Shown: positions 41,949 to 54,200 of the stretch, one piece after another
Numbering within the stretch: position 1 is the first letter of the stretch
Layout: every line of letters starts with the position of its first letter
Source of the DNA: Zea mays
Lineage: Eukaryota > Streptophyta > Magnoliopsida > Poales > Poaceae
Length of the DNA stretch: 64,000 nucleotides
Assembly (NCBI RefSeq): GCF_902167145.1
Contig: NC_050097.1
Span: forward strand, 145,601,982 to 145,665,981
Direction: 5' to 3'
Position numbers and translations under genes: made by a program
Notes under the pieces: model-generated
The model's database searches: none
Told to the model about the DNA's origin: nothing
The model's input: the letters and a program-made list of their open reading frames with translations, nothing else

Positions 41949-42741
41949 CTGTCCTCCTTTCTAGTTCCGCAGTTTTTTCAGATGTCTTCATCACTTCTTT
42001 TGCATCATGAGAATCTTTTTCACTCTTTTTTATTATCTCGTGTGCCATCTTTCGGCCGCCATTGTCCCAGATGTCAGTAAAGAATTTTCTGCCCACTAAG
42101 CTGGCTTCGGCCAAAGGGTCTTTTGTATCTTCAATATTTAAAGTAGCTTCGGCTTGAGCCAAAGTTTTCACATGGTCGCAGCCTGATTTCTCCAAAATAG
42201 CCACGATTCCTCGGGCACCTGAGAAAGCGCAGATATCCCCGCGACCACTCAAAACTTCCTCAAAAGCTTCAGCTTCGTTGCTGATCCAATCAATTGGGCC
42301 TTCAGGATCACCTCTCACGAAGTTGTCTTCGTTAGAGAGTGCGCCAACATTGGCGAAGCTAGTTTTTATTTTCTTAACACACTCTATAGACTTTTCATAA
42401 CACCTTTCCTTAGATGCACGAAGTTCTTCAACATTTTTCTCTAAATGATTTGTCCATTGTTCACTAATTTCTCGTTTAGCTTCTGCAACTGCGCATTTTT
42501 CTTTAGCTTCAGCTAGCTGTTTCTGAAGATCCTCAATTTCGTGCTTCTGGGCCTCAGCTTGGGTTTTGGAAGCAGCCTCGTCTTCTTTTATTTTATTCAC
42601 CAATGAATTTAATATTTTATCTTTCTCAAGACCTTCGTTCCTTAGCTCAATTACTTTGGAACGAAGGTTGTTTAAAGCCATGGTGCACCCTTCATCTTCG
42701 GCACTTTTTTGCGCTCTAAGGGCATTGCTGAGAATAAGGCC

Positions 42742-42812
42742 CTGCAAAAGGAATGTGATATTAATAAATAAACACACGAATTTCTAACCACGCAAAAAGT
42801 GTATTTTCTCAC
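42742..42812 (-). other. Intron 1 of the Zeon antisense gene
   Basis: Minus strand AAAG|GTGAGA ... TTTTGCAG|GG, 71 bp, phase 0, with consensus splice sites and a T-rich acceptor. Confidence 0.8.
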
Positions 42813-44990
42813 CTTTAAGCTGTTATATGCTAAGCTGTCGGTCAATTCATCTTTTGACAAAACTGAAAGCCCATCTTCTAGAGTTGGGAATCCGAAGCTT
42901 CTTGCCATCTCCCGGCAGACAGAGATCTCCTTGCTGTCTGGGAGACAGTACAAGAAGTCCTCTTCTCCACTGCCATTGAATATCAACGCCCCTTTCAGAT
43001 ATTTTAATTTCTGGGCGTAATGATGAGCTTCTCGTTTTTCATCTTCAGATAGTATTTTGCCCGAAGCATGTCGCACAATATAATCAGACAATTTGGAAGG
43101 TGCTTCGGGAGTTGAAGAAAGAGTTTTTTCAGACAGAATTTGCTTTAAAGTTTCCTTTTTACCTTCTCTTTCGGTTTCCAAGGATTTTTCTTTGGCAGAC
43201 TCTGAAGGTCCAGTTTTGATTTCAGCCTGGTGCTTTGTAGTTTCGCCTCAAGAGGCTGTTGTTTCAGTTTGTGCTTTTTGAGCTTCGGCAACTTTTTTCG
43301 GCGTAGAGCTTGAAGACTTTATTGTCTCCAGTACATCCAAAACATTAACCATCCTTTTCCTTTTGGGGGTCACAGCCGGACCCTTCTGAGCTTGTGGCAC
43401 TCCAACTTCTGCCGAAGGGTTTAAAATTTTTGATATTTTTGTCCCTTCAGCTTTTGACTCTTCAGTTCTTTCAGCTTTCGGTATTGCAGACAGCTCTTCA
43501 GCTTTTTGCGCAGGTATAGGTTTTTTGGCTTCTGTAGCCGAAGAAGCCTCGCCGACAAACTCGGGCACTGGCTCAATATAGCGTGGCTGGTGCGTAAGAA
43601 CCTTTATCTTTTTTCTCTTCGGCGTTGGCTCAATAGGAGCGGCTGAAGCAACTTCCTTCACATAAGCTGTACCTTTTCTTTTTTGACCCTGTATTGGGTA
43701 ATGGTAGTCAGGATAGACAAATCCGATAGCATCGAAAACTCTGTTCATCCTCTTCTTTTTCCGGCCTCCGAAGGCCGCTGATAGCGCAGTATCTTCTGCC
43801 TTTGAGTACGGTCCGAGCAATTCATCACTTGTAGCTTCAACGCATTTCAACCAATCGACGTCTGGCTCGATAAATTGGTCTACGAACCTGAAGGTGTATT
43901 TTAGTCGAACCAGACCACCTTCGTGTGGGTTGCTGATGGTTTCCTTCGGCATTTCCCAGTTAGCTACCAATGGCCATATCCTGTAGGCCACGTGCTCTTG
44001 AACTAAGTCCCTAGTCCTGATAAAAGAGCAGACTATGTCGAAGGCCCTCTGGCATTCTTCGGCTGCTTCATCCATTTCCACCTTCGGTTTCCGGAGTCCG
44101 AAACGCTGCCAGATAGGGTGCATGATGATATCTTTAATATCTTCTCGTGCCTTCAAATCGCTTTTCACATAGAACCATTCCTTCATCCAGTCCCCGGGCT
44201 ATCTCTTCCGAAAGGTTGGCACAGGACAGCTTGACCCAGAGCGGGCACCAAAGCTATAACAACCAAAATTGTTATGATACTGCTCTTTACCCCAAGGCTT
44301 TGTCTCATAAACCAGCTCGTGTATACTGCAGAAACTTTTTGCATTTGGCTCCAAGCCTTGGCTCCTTGCGGCCCATACAAAGATTCCCATCCTTTTGATT
44401 GCTTCGGGAGTAATTTGATGTAGGCAGATTTCAAATATCTTCAAAACTTCAACCACGAAACTGCTTAGAGGAAACCGAAGCCCAACCTTGAAGAAGCTTT
44501 GGAAGATCACGACTTCATTTTCCTCGGGAGTAGGACAAGTCTTCTCTCCTTCGTCAGCCCTCACAATAGACAAATCCCGAAAATATCTACCCCTCATATT
44601 GACAAGATGGCTTTGTTTAATGGTTGATTTTCCAAAAACTGCAAGGCTTGGCCGCTAGGGTCGATCTTCTAAGTCTTCCCCCCCACTTTCCGCATCATAA
44701 CTGTCACTATCACCAGTATCTTCAGATAAACCTTCCAAGATTTCCCTTGTAATCTTTTCTGTATTTGTCTTTGATATTGATTCAAGAAAGCCAAGATTCT
44801 TCTCCTCAAGAAGGCTCAGCTTTGTTTCAGCAACAACTTCGGACATCTTCAGAAATGCTAAAAACCGCTTTTAAAGTCGAAGCTTAAAAAACTTACAAAT
44901 TAAGCAAGTCTTGTTGCGCAAGAGCTAAAAACTGAGTAAGCAAGAGCAGATGGCAAAGAAAGCGTACCAAATGACATCGCGGTGTGCTCT

Positions 44991-44998
44991 TATTTATA
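44991..44998 (-). promoter_or_regulatory. TATA box of the Zeon antisense gene
   Basis: Minus-strand TATAAATA lies about 145 bp upstream of the ATG at 44846. It is independent of the LTR promoter and points the other way. Confidence 0.6.
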
Positions 44999-45141
44999 CG
45001 TCTAGTGCATTGAGAACAGGAGGGTCTCGCTTGTCATTGACTGTTGCTATTCTAGCAAGAGAAAGGTGTTTTTTCGGACCTTCAGCTTAGGGCCTTCGTC
45101 CATATCGCAATCTGAATTTATTATCCTAACAAATTAATATT

Positions 45142-45153
45142 GCGAGGGGCTAC
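45142..45153 (+). promoter_or_regulatory. Zeon polypurine tract
   Basis: GCGAGGGGCTAC directly precedes the 3' LTR at 45154, in the position of the plus-strand primer. Confidence 0.7.
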
Positions 45154-45825
45154 TGTTGGGGGCCTTCGGCTTCCGAAGGTCCTCAAAAACATGATTTAAC
45201 AATGTTTCTGAAGTATAATGTGTGAACAGGTATCTTCGGACATGAGTTAAAACCACAACGTGAAGAAGCACAGAAGGGGTACGAAGGATGGCGCGGAGCC
45301 GAAGCTGTGTGTAGAAGAGCTTCGGCATGATAATGGAAAGGGAAACCGACTTAAAGATGAAAAGGCTATTTAGACCTTGATGAATTATTATAGAGTTATT
45401 AGCAGATGTAAAGGGCATAGGTGTAATTTTACATGGATTACGTCCCGTACCTATAAATAGATGAACAGTAACCCTGTACTGTTCACGCTGACTTGGCATT
45501 TGCTTTTGCGTCACGCTTGTACTTTTACCTTCTCTCAAGTCAGAGGTACATTTGTAACCCGATGTCATTCCTATTTTTCTATAGCAATAAAATAGAAATG
45601 AGTTGATAATAACACATAACTGTTTATGTTATCTTTTATATTCCATGTAATTCCTTCTTCATTATGATATGTAATGTTTATGAAGGTATGTCCTTCATAA
45701 CCTTCGTCCGAAAATCATTATATCTCAAGTGAAATAATGCTTCGAAGGACGAAGGACTTTAACGTTTAACATTTTCTGTGTTGCCTTGTTCTTAACTCTT
45801 AGCATTTGAGAATAAGTTCCCAACA
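45154..45825 (+). repeat. Zeon 3' LTR (672 bp)
   Basis: Same length as the 5' LTR. It begins TGTTGGGGGC and ends CCCAACA. The TATA box is at 45452-45459. Confidence 0.95.
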
Positions 45826-45830
45826 CCCTC

Positions 45831-46670
45831 GAAGTTGCGTTATATAGGGACAATGGGGGACATGATCTTGGCATAGGGAGCGCGAACACGACATTATTTT
45901 GTTGGAGCTCCCGGCGGACTCGGCGGGGAAGACAATTATCCTGACACACGAGACCCACACACCAGTGGCCACGGACGAACGTGTATATGGCATGCGTCAG
46001 CACCTCAGCCGACACCGGGAAGCAGGTCTCACACTTCAGCATTGAAGTCTGGCTTTGGCTGGCGGCGAGGGAGGGAAAAGGGGAAGAGTTGGGCTGGCTA
46101 GGGGTGGTTTTGGCCCAATGAGGTAAGTTCTCTTTCCTTTTTATTTTATTTTCTATTTCTATTCATTCAAATTCAATTCTATCTTGGACTCTTTAATTAA
46201 AGCACAAATGCAACACACAAAATCCGGCATGAATGCAAGGTATATAATTTTATCAATTTATTTGTTAACTTATTTGAACAAAAGATTTTAAATATGCAAC
46301 TCATACTCAGAGAAATAGTTATTTTAAGAATTAATTTCTTAGTGTATAAAAAATACTTTAGAGAATACCTTTTATTACTTTAGACAACACCTATAAAGAT
46401 ATTTCAATAAGGGATAACTAAATTCTTATATAAAAATAATCCTTTTATTTAATCCTTATTAGAAAACATATTTTTTGGGAGAAGTATCTTTAAAAGTAAG
46501 AAAATTCTGATTAAAATATATTTTGGTTCAGCTCTTTTGGAAAAACTTTTTAAATTATAAAATAGGATTTTTGGTGTTACATCGACTTAAAGCAACGCAC
46601 GCGCCTTAGGCCACACAGCCACCGCCCTCCTCTCCCCCGTCGTCACCTTTCCTCGCTCGCTCTTAGCGTC
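45831..46670. other. Old repeat or intergenic DNA right of Zeon
   Basis: It continues the sequence broken at 38469. It is AT-rich from 46130 to 46570 and then ends in TTGGTGTTACA at 46573-46583. That resembles the plus-strand end of the Tekay-like LTR at 37073, so part of this region may be an old LTR of a related gypsy family. The next 87 bp are a C-rich stretch without a gene call. Confidence 0.4.
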
Positions 46671-46678
46671 CTAGCCGC

Positions 46679-47196
46679 TAGGGCTGGGCTAAAAAATCCG
46701 TAACCCGAAACTCAAACCCGGAATACCCGAACCCGAACCCGAACCCGAAACCCGAATTTTGTTCGGGAATTTCGGGTAGCAACTTGTAAAACCCGAATTT
46801 ATTTCGGGTAATTCAGGTATCACAATCGGGTACTCGAATTACCCGAACTTTCATGTGTCATGTACTTATGTCATGCTTAATTATTAATTTGTACATTTAT
46901 AATTATGTGTAAGTGTGCATAATTTGTGATTGTAGATTGCTTGTGTTTTATATGTACATGTATATCATTATTCAAACTATATTTTTATACTAATTTAATA
47001 GAATGTATGTGTTGTTATGAAGCCGACACAATAGTTCGGGTAGTTCAGGAATATCCGAACCCGAAATTTTGGGTACCCGAATTTTAGGGTATTGCAAAAC
47101 CCGTTGTAATTTCGGGTATCGATTCTCAAAACCCGAAATTTTAAAAACCCGAATTAACCGACCCAAAATTTTCGGATGACCCGAACGCCCATCCTA
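46679..47196. mobile_element. Second hAT-type MITE (518 bp)
   Basis: The ends TAGGGCTGGGC and CGCCCATCCTA are imperfect inverted repeats. The flanking 8-mers CTAGCCGC (46671-46678) and GTAGCCGC (47197-47204) differ at one base, as expected for an older 8-bp hAT duplication. The interior is full of ACCCGAA/TTCGGGT blocks. No transposase is encoded. Confidence 0.75.
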
Positions 47197-47204
47197 GTAG
47201 CCGC

Positions 47205-47899
47205 CGCTAGCCTCTCTACCTCCTCGCGCGCCATGGCCCCACTCAATCTCTAGTCGCCCCTCTGCCTAATATAAAAAAATATGAATTATAGCAGCACTTA
47301 TGATAAAAATAGATAAAAAATAGCACTTGGTCATATATCCTATATGAATATAATTTATATGTAATAATTATGCTCCAACATTTTATTAAATAATATTTAT
47401 GTCGTTATAACCCACTGTCACTATACTAGTACATATTTTAAATCTGTGTCATCTATCGTCCGTCCAATGACATCCGTCAATTTATTTAAAAAACACTCAT
47501 CCCACTGGCGCTGAAATTTTTGGAGCTAGCCCCCATGCCCCATGAAATGATCGGATAGAATGATATTTCTTTTCCTTGCATCGAACTGCATGGACCTCGG
47601 CCACCAGACAACCTCGTCGTCACCGTCCTGTCGCACTGCTCGCCGTCACCGGCCGGCGATGCTCACCGCAACCGGCCAAGCGCAGCTCGCCGCCATCGTC
47701 GGGGTGTCACTCGCCGCCTTCTGTTAGTGTGGTTGCCCCCACAAAGGCTAGAACTCTGCATCAAGCTGCCTTCTGTTTGTGTGGTTGCACGTACTGATTC
47801 AGGGTGTCGCTCGCTGCCTTCTGTATCATCTGGATCCTCCAAGTATCTGCATCTAGCTGTGTATTGCATTTTAACTTGGAAATTCATGACATCAAGTTC
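47205..47899. other. Unassigned sequence with a short degenerate repeat
   Basis: AT-rich to about 47530, then C-rich. A motif GCCTTCTGT-TGTGTGGTTGC recurs imperfectly between 47710 and 47830. Short plus-strand frames (47576-47797, 47727-48257) show no recognisable protein. Confidence 0.4.
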
Positions 47900-49244
47900 A
47901 ATATTCAGAGTGCATTTTCAGAGTGTCAATAAGTACCATAACTGTATTTTTGAGTGCGTTGGCGCCGATGTAGGCGCCGATCACTACTGGTGTACCGCCC
48001 GACAGTGCCTTCTGCGGCGGCGTGGACACTCCTCGTCTCTGGGCCGGACGGTCTGCAACCTGGGCGCAGGAGCGACGTCTTCCCGTAGTATGTCCAGACG
48101 GTTCACGCTCTGGGTCGAACGGTCCGCGATGGCGCAGGGTCATCTTCTTCCTCGCGGGAACCTAGATTCCATCCCCTGCGGGAGAGATCTTAGGGTGCTC
48201 TGGGTCGGCAAGTCACCTGGAACGTCCCCAGACGATGTACAGTCGCCTATAAATTAAGTGATCAACTCGAGGAAGAGATCTCTTGGATTAAAAACCATAT
48301 CTTGCCTTTGTGAGAGGTAAGATCCTAAAATCATCTTGCAGTAGGCAGGCCACCCAAGACGGATCTAGACGACATAGAGTTGAATAGGGGTGGAGGTGGA
48401 TATGCGGAAAGCTATAACTAGGACTATGCTACATCTACTCTTAGGGCAGGAATGATAAAGAAAGTAATTGGTTCGATTGGAATGTGTTCGGGGTTCTCAA
48501 TCAGTCGTACCCCTTCATATATATAGGGGGAGGTTTGGACCTATTCGTAGGCAATAGCAAACAAATCTCACGTGATTAGATGGATAACCATGCACGAGAT
48601 AAGGATAACCGCTCCGCCAGTTTTGGTGTTCAACGCATGCCCTTGCCTTTTGGTGGAGCTTGGTGAACCAAAAGCACCAGTGTACTTCGGAAACAATAGA
48701 TCTCATGAGTTATTTTGTTCTCAAAGTAAGGACTGAGTTCGATACAAGTCACCGGCTCTTGTGATCAGATAATATAAATATTTCATAGAACTTTGATGCA
48801 CATAGGTCATTTTAGATTGCATCCTCTTCGTCCATGTCTACTTGATCAACATGTCAATAGGCAAAAACTTGTTGTGCGCCCAGCCCGAATAAGTAAACGG
48901 ATTGGGCTAGTAATACAGATTCATTGTTGTACCGCCCCACACTTGAGTAGGATAACACATCGACGATGAATAGACCGGAAAGCACCATGACATCCCTGGA
49001 GGAGGATGACCAGGCGATCTTGGTTGCACCACATTTTGGGCCAGTTTAGTCGACCTTTGCTTTCACACAGATCACATTTTTTACTTTGTTTGTTTTATTG
49101 GGCAGTTGTGTGCAACGTCCTTCTTCTTCATATATCTAGCAAGCAGTTGATCAAAAGTAGGGCCGACTCTACGGAGCCGGCCAGACATCATGGAAGTGAT
49201 TTGCTTCCTAGTACCTGTTTTAGGACGTTGTGGTCTGACGGTCT
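47900..49244 (-). mobile_element. Degraded LTR-retrotransposon fragment
   Basis: The GGACGGTCTGC/GGTCCGCGA style sequence at 48030-48140 and the TATATATAGGGG at 48514 look like LTR material. The minus strand from 49244 inward reads a Pro/Trp/Tyr-rich, stop-ridden translation (for example GPTFDQLLARYMKKK) reminiscent of a retroelement internal region. I cannot name a family or place exact ends. Confidence 0.4.
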
Positions 49245-49249
49245 CAGGT

Positions 49250-50454
49250 TGAAAGTCGCCTAGAGGGGGGTGGATAGGCGAAAACTGAAATTTACAACAT
49301 TTAAACGCACTACAAGCCTTGGTTAGCGTTAGAATAAAATTCGAGTCCGGGAAAGAGGGGAAAAACAAATCAACCAAGAAAATAAAGCGGATGACACGGT
49401 GATTTGTTTTACCGAGGTTCGGTTCCAATGAACCTAGTCCCCGTTGAGGTGGTCACAAAGACCGGGTCTGTTTCAACCCTTTCCCTCTCTCAAACGCTCA
49501 CTTAGACCGAGTGAGCCTTCTCCTTAATCAAACGTGTCACTTAGACCCCACAAGGACCACCACACACTTGGTTTCTCTTGCTTTGATTACAAGTCACTTA
49601 GAGAACAAGAATGAGGAAGAAGAAAGCCAACCAAGCAAACAAGAGCACAAGAAAAACACAAATGATCCTCTCATAAGTCTAAATGTGCTAGAGTTGATTT
49701 TGAGACTTTGAGCGGATTGATCTCTTGAATTGTGTCTTCGGAGTGGTGTCTATTGCTCTTGTATTGAATGAGAAGTAGTAAATGCTTGGATGGTTGGAGT
49801 GGAGGTGGTTGGGGGTATTTATAGCCCCCAACCACCAATTCAACCGTTGGTGAAGGCTGCTGTCGATGGGCGCACCGGACAGTCCGATGCGCTAGCCACG
49901 TCACCCAACCGTTAGGGTTCTGACGGTTTTGACCGTTGGAGCTTTGTCGTTTGGTGGCACCGGACAGTCCGGTGCCGCACCGGACAGGTACAGTGCACTG
50001 TCCGGTGCGCCTTTGGCGGCTGCTCTGACTTCTATGCGCACTGTTCTTCACTGTTCATGTTGCAGGCGACCGTTGGAGCCGACCGTTCCGCTGGCTAGCC
50101 GTTGCTCCGCTGGTGCACCGGACAGTTCGGTGGCACACCGGACAGTCCGGTGAATTATAACGGAGCGGCTCTTCTGAAACCCGAAGGTGAGGAGTTCGGA
50201 GTCGTACGTCCCTGGTGTACCGGACACTGTTCGGTGGTGCAACGGACAGTCCGGTGCGCCAGACCAGGGTTCTCTTCGGTTTCTTTTGCTCCTTTCTTTT
50301 GAACCCTAATTTGATCTTTATATTGGTTTGTGTTGTACCTTTAGCACCTGTAGAATATATAATCTAGAGCAAACTAGTTAGTCCAATTATTTGTGTTGGG
50401 CATTCAACCACCAAAATCATTTATAGGAAAAGGTTAAACCCTATTTCCCTTTCA
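49250..50454 (-). repeat. Element A 3' LTR (1205 bp)
   Basis: Plus-strand ends are TGAAAGTCGCC and CCCTTTCA. The minus-strand TATA box (TATAAATA) is at 49816-49823. It contains several CACCGGACAGTCCGGTG palindromes, for example near 49965, 50118 and 50135. Confidence 0.92.
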
Positions 50455-51281
50455 ATCTTCCCCTTTTTGGTGATTGATGCCAACACAAACCAAAGCAAAT
50501 ATATAAGTGTAGAATTGAACTAGTTTGCATAAGGTAAGTGCATAGATTGCTTGGAATTAAACCAATTTATACTTCTATTAGATATGCATGGTTGGTTTCT
50601 TTTATTTAACATTTTGGACCACGCTTGCACCACTTGTTTTGTTTTTGCAAATTCTTTTGGAAAATCTTTTCAAAGTCTTTTTGCAAATAGTCAAAGGTAT
50701 ATGAATAAGATTTCGAGAAGCATTTTCAAGAATTGAAATTTTCTCCCCCTGTTTCAAATGTTTTTCCTTTGACTTAAACAAAACTCCCCCTGAATAAAAT
50801 TCTCCTCTTAGTCTTCAAGAGGGTTTTAATAGATATCAATTTGAAAATACTAACCAATTGAAAACATACCAATTTGAAATATGTCAACTAAAAGTTTTTA
50901 TCATAAGATGCCAATTGAAGAGACAAACATAAATTATTATTTCGAAAATTTGAAGGTTGGTGGTGCGGTCCTTTTGCTTTGGGCTAATATTCTCTCCCCT
51001 TTGGCATTAATCGCCAAAAACGGAGACTTTATGAGCCCTTTTTTCTTTCTTCCCATTGGTATGAGTAATAAGAGTGAAGATTATACCAATTGAGATTGAT
51101 GTGGAGTGATGGCGAAGGGTAAATGATACCGATAGAGTGGAGTGGAAGCCTTGTCTTCGCCGAAGACTCAATTTCCCTTTCAATCTACGACTTAGCATGG
51201 AAATATACTTGAAAACACATTAGTCGTAGATATAAAAGAGATATGATCAAAGGTATATAAATGAGCTATGTGTGCAATGTT
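50455..51281 (-). other. Element A PPT and 3' non-coding region
   Basis: The PPT is minus-strand AAAAAGGGGAAGAT at 50455-50468. The rest is AT-rich, without a credible env-like ORF. The frames at 50551-50736 and 50881-51093 are not recognisable. Confidence 0.65.
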
Positions 51282-54200
51282 TCAATCAAAATTCCAAGAA
51301 TCAAGAATGTTTAGCTCATTCCTAAGTTTGGTAAAAGTTTTCTCATCTAATGGTTTGGTAAAGATATCGGCTAATTGTTCTTTGGTGCTAACATAAGATA
51401 TCTCGAAATCCGCCCTTTGTTGGTGATCCCTCAAAAAGTGATACCGAATGTCTATGTGCTTAGTGCGGCTGTGTTCAACAGGATTATCCGCCATGCATAT
51501 TGCACTCTCATTATCACATAGGAGAGGGACTTTGCTAAATTTCTAGCCATAGTCCCGGAGGGTTTGCCTCATCCAAAGTAATTGCGCACAACAATGACCT
51601 ACGGCAATGTACTTGGCTTCGGCGGTAGAAAGAGCCACTGAGTTTTGTTTCTTTGAAGCCCAAGACACCAGAGATCTTCCCAGAAACTGACAAGTCCCTG
51701 ATGTGCTCTTCCTATCAATTTTACACCCTACCCAATCGGCATCGGAATATCCTATTAAATCAAAAGTGGATCCTTTGGGGTACCAAAGACCAAACTTAGG
51801 AGTGTAAACTAAATATCTCATGATTCTTTTCACGGCCCTAAGGTGAACTTCCTTAGGATCGGCTTAGAACCTTGCACAAATGCATACGGAAAGCATAATA
51901 TCCGGTCGAGATGCACATAAATAGAGTAAAGATCCTATCATCGACCGGTATACCTTTTGATCTACGCACTTACCTCCCGTGTCGAGGTCGAGATGCCCAT
52001 TGGTTCCCATGGGTGTCTTGATGGGCTTGGCATCCTTCATTCCAAACTTGGTAAGTATGTCTTGAATGTACTTGGTTTGGCTGATGAAGGTGCCCTCTTG
52101 GAGTTGCTTGACTTGAAATCCTAGAAAATACTTCAACTCCCCCATCATAGACATCTCGAATTTCTATATCATGATCCTACTAAATTCTTCACAAGTAGAT
52201 TTGTTAGTAGACCCAAATATGATATCATCAACATAAATTTGGCATACAAACAAATCTTTTGCAATGGTTTTAGTAAAGAGAGTAGGATCGTCTTTTCTGA
52301 CTTTGAAGCCACTAGTGATAAGGAAATCTCTTAGGCATTCATACCATGCTCTTGGGGCTTGCTTGAGCCCATAAAGCACCTTTGAGAGTTTATAAACATG
52401 GTTAGGGTACTCACTATATTTAAAGCCGGGAGGTTGCTCAACATAGACCTCTTCCTTGATTGGTCCATTGAGGAAGGCACTTTTCACGTCCATTTGGTAA
52501 AGCTTAAAGCCATGGTAAGTAGCACAGGCAAGTAATATGCGAATTGACTCAAGCCTAGCTACGGGTGCATAGGTTTCACCGAAATCCAAACCTTCGACTT
52601 GTGAATATCCTTTGGCCACAAGTCGGGCTTTGTTCCTTTTCACCACACCATGCTCATCTTGCTTGTTGCGGAATACCCACTTGGTTCCTACAACATTTTG
52701 GTTAGGACATGGAACTAAATGTCATACCTCATTCCTCGTGAAGTTGTTGAGCTCCTCTTGCATAGCCAACACCCAATCCGAATCTCTTAGTGCATCCTCT
52801 ATCCTGTATGGCTCAATACAGGAAACAAAAGAGTAATGTTCACAAAAATGAGCGACTCGAGATCGAGTGGTTACCTCCTTATGAATATCACCGAGGATGG
52901 AGTTCACCGAGTGATCTCTTTGAATCGCTTGGTGGACTCTTGGGTGTGGCGTTTTTGACCCTGTGCTTCTTGATCATCTTCCTTGTCTTGATCATTGTCA
53001 TCTCCCCCTTGATCATTGTCCTCCCCTTGAGGTGGCTCATCTTCTTGATCTTCCTCTTCATTGTCTTGAGCTTGATCCTCATCTTGGGTTGGTGGAGATG
53101 CTTGATTGGAAGATGGTGGTTGATCTTGTGTATGGGTGGGCTCTTCAGATTCTTTAGGACACACATTTCCAATGGACATGTTCCTTAGCGCGACGCACGG
53201 AGCCTCTTCATCATCTAGCTCATCAAGATCAACTTGCTCCACTTGGGAGCTGTTAGTCTCATCAAACACAATGTCACAAGAAACCTCAACTAATCTAGTG
53301 GATTTGTTGAAGACTCTATATGCCCTTGTGTTTGAATCATATCCTAGTAAAAAGCCTTCCACAACCTTAGGAGCAAATTTAAATTTTCTACCTCTTTTAA
53401 CAAGAATAAAACATTTGCTACCAAAGACTCTAAAATATGAAACATTGGGCTTTTTACCAGTGAGAAGTCCGTATGATGTTTTCTTGAGGATTCGGTGAAG
53501 GTAGAGCCGGTTGATGGAGTAGCAGGCGGTGTTAATTGCCTCAGCCCAAAACCGGTCCAGAGTCTTGTACTCATCAAGCATGGTCATCGCCATGTCCAGT
53601 AGAGTTCTATTCTTCCTCTCTACTACACCATTTTGTTGAGGTGTGTAGGGAGAAGAGAACTCATGCTTGATGCCCTCCTCCTCAAGAAAGCCTTCTATTT
53701 GAGAGTTCTTGAACTCCGTCCCATTATCGCTTCTTATCTTCTTGATTCTCAATCCGAACTCATTTTGAGTTCGTCTCAAGAATCCCTTTAAGGTCTCTTG
53801 AGTTTGTCATTTTTCCTGCAAAAAGAATACCCAAGTGAAGCGAGAATAGTCATCCACAATTACAAGACAATACTTACTCCCGTCGATGCTTATGTAAGCG
53901 ATCGGGCCGAATAAATCCATGTGGAGTAGCTCAAGCGGCCTGTCGGTCGTAATGATGTTCTTGTGTGGATGGTGGGCGCCAACTTGCTTTCCTGCTTGAC
54001 ATGCGCTACAGACCCTGTCTTTCTCAAAATGAACATTGGTTAGTCCCAAAATGTGATGTCCCTTTAGAAGCTTGTGAAGATTCTTCATTCCAACATGGGC
54101 TAGTCGGCGATGCCATAGCCAACCCAGATTAGTCTTAGCTATTAAGCAAGTATCGAGTTCAGCTCTATTAAAACCAACCAAGTATAGTTGACCCTCTAAT

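Larger units (their letters stand above)
41722..44846 (-). pseudogene. Multi-exon antisense gene of Zeon: Transposase_28-like domain plus coiled coil
   Basis: The gene runs from the minus-strand ATG at 44846 (MSEVVAETKLSLLEEKN) to the TAG at 41722-41724. Exon 1 (44846-42813) is one frame of 678 codons with three nonsense codons, near 44655, 44196 and 43248. It carries a Transposase_28-like domain (VIFQSFFKVGLRFPLSSFVV, ICLHQITPEAIKRMGIFVWA and a Trp-rich WFYVKSDLKA region), then basic blocks (GRKKKRMNR, KRKKIKV). Exon 2 (42741-41949) is a long coiled coil with IEDLQKQLAEAKEKCAVAEA and related heptads. Exon 3 (41876-41722) ends in an acidic Ala/Glu helix. The introns (71 and 72 bp, phases 0 and 1) are GT-AG and restore frame exactly, giving 994 codons including the stop. 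Layout and size mirror the Grande antisense gene. Function is unknown. Confidence 0.78.
38470..45825 (+). mobile_element. Zeon-type (Cinful-Zeon) gag-only gypsy element
   Basis: Complete 7356-bp element with two 672-bp LTRs, a PBS, a gag-like gene on the plus strand, a 63-bp array, a multi-exon gene on the minus strand and a purine tract before the 3' LTR. It has no protease, RT or integrase. Size, LTR length, gag-only content and the LTR start TGTTGGGGGCCTTCGGC fit the maize Zeon family, thought to be mobilised by Cinful. By eye the LTRs differ at about 17 positions (~2.5%). Confidence 0.88.

Noticed and set aside
46725..47160. Telomere-like CCCGAA repeats
   Set aside because: The repeats are irregular, differ from the plant telomere repeat and lie inside an hAT-type MITE with its own TIRs and TSD.
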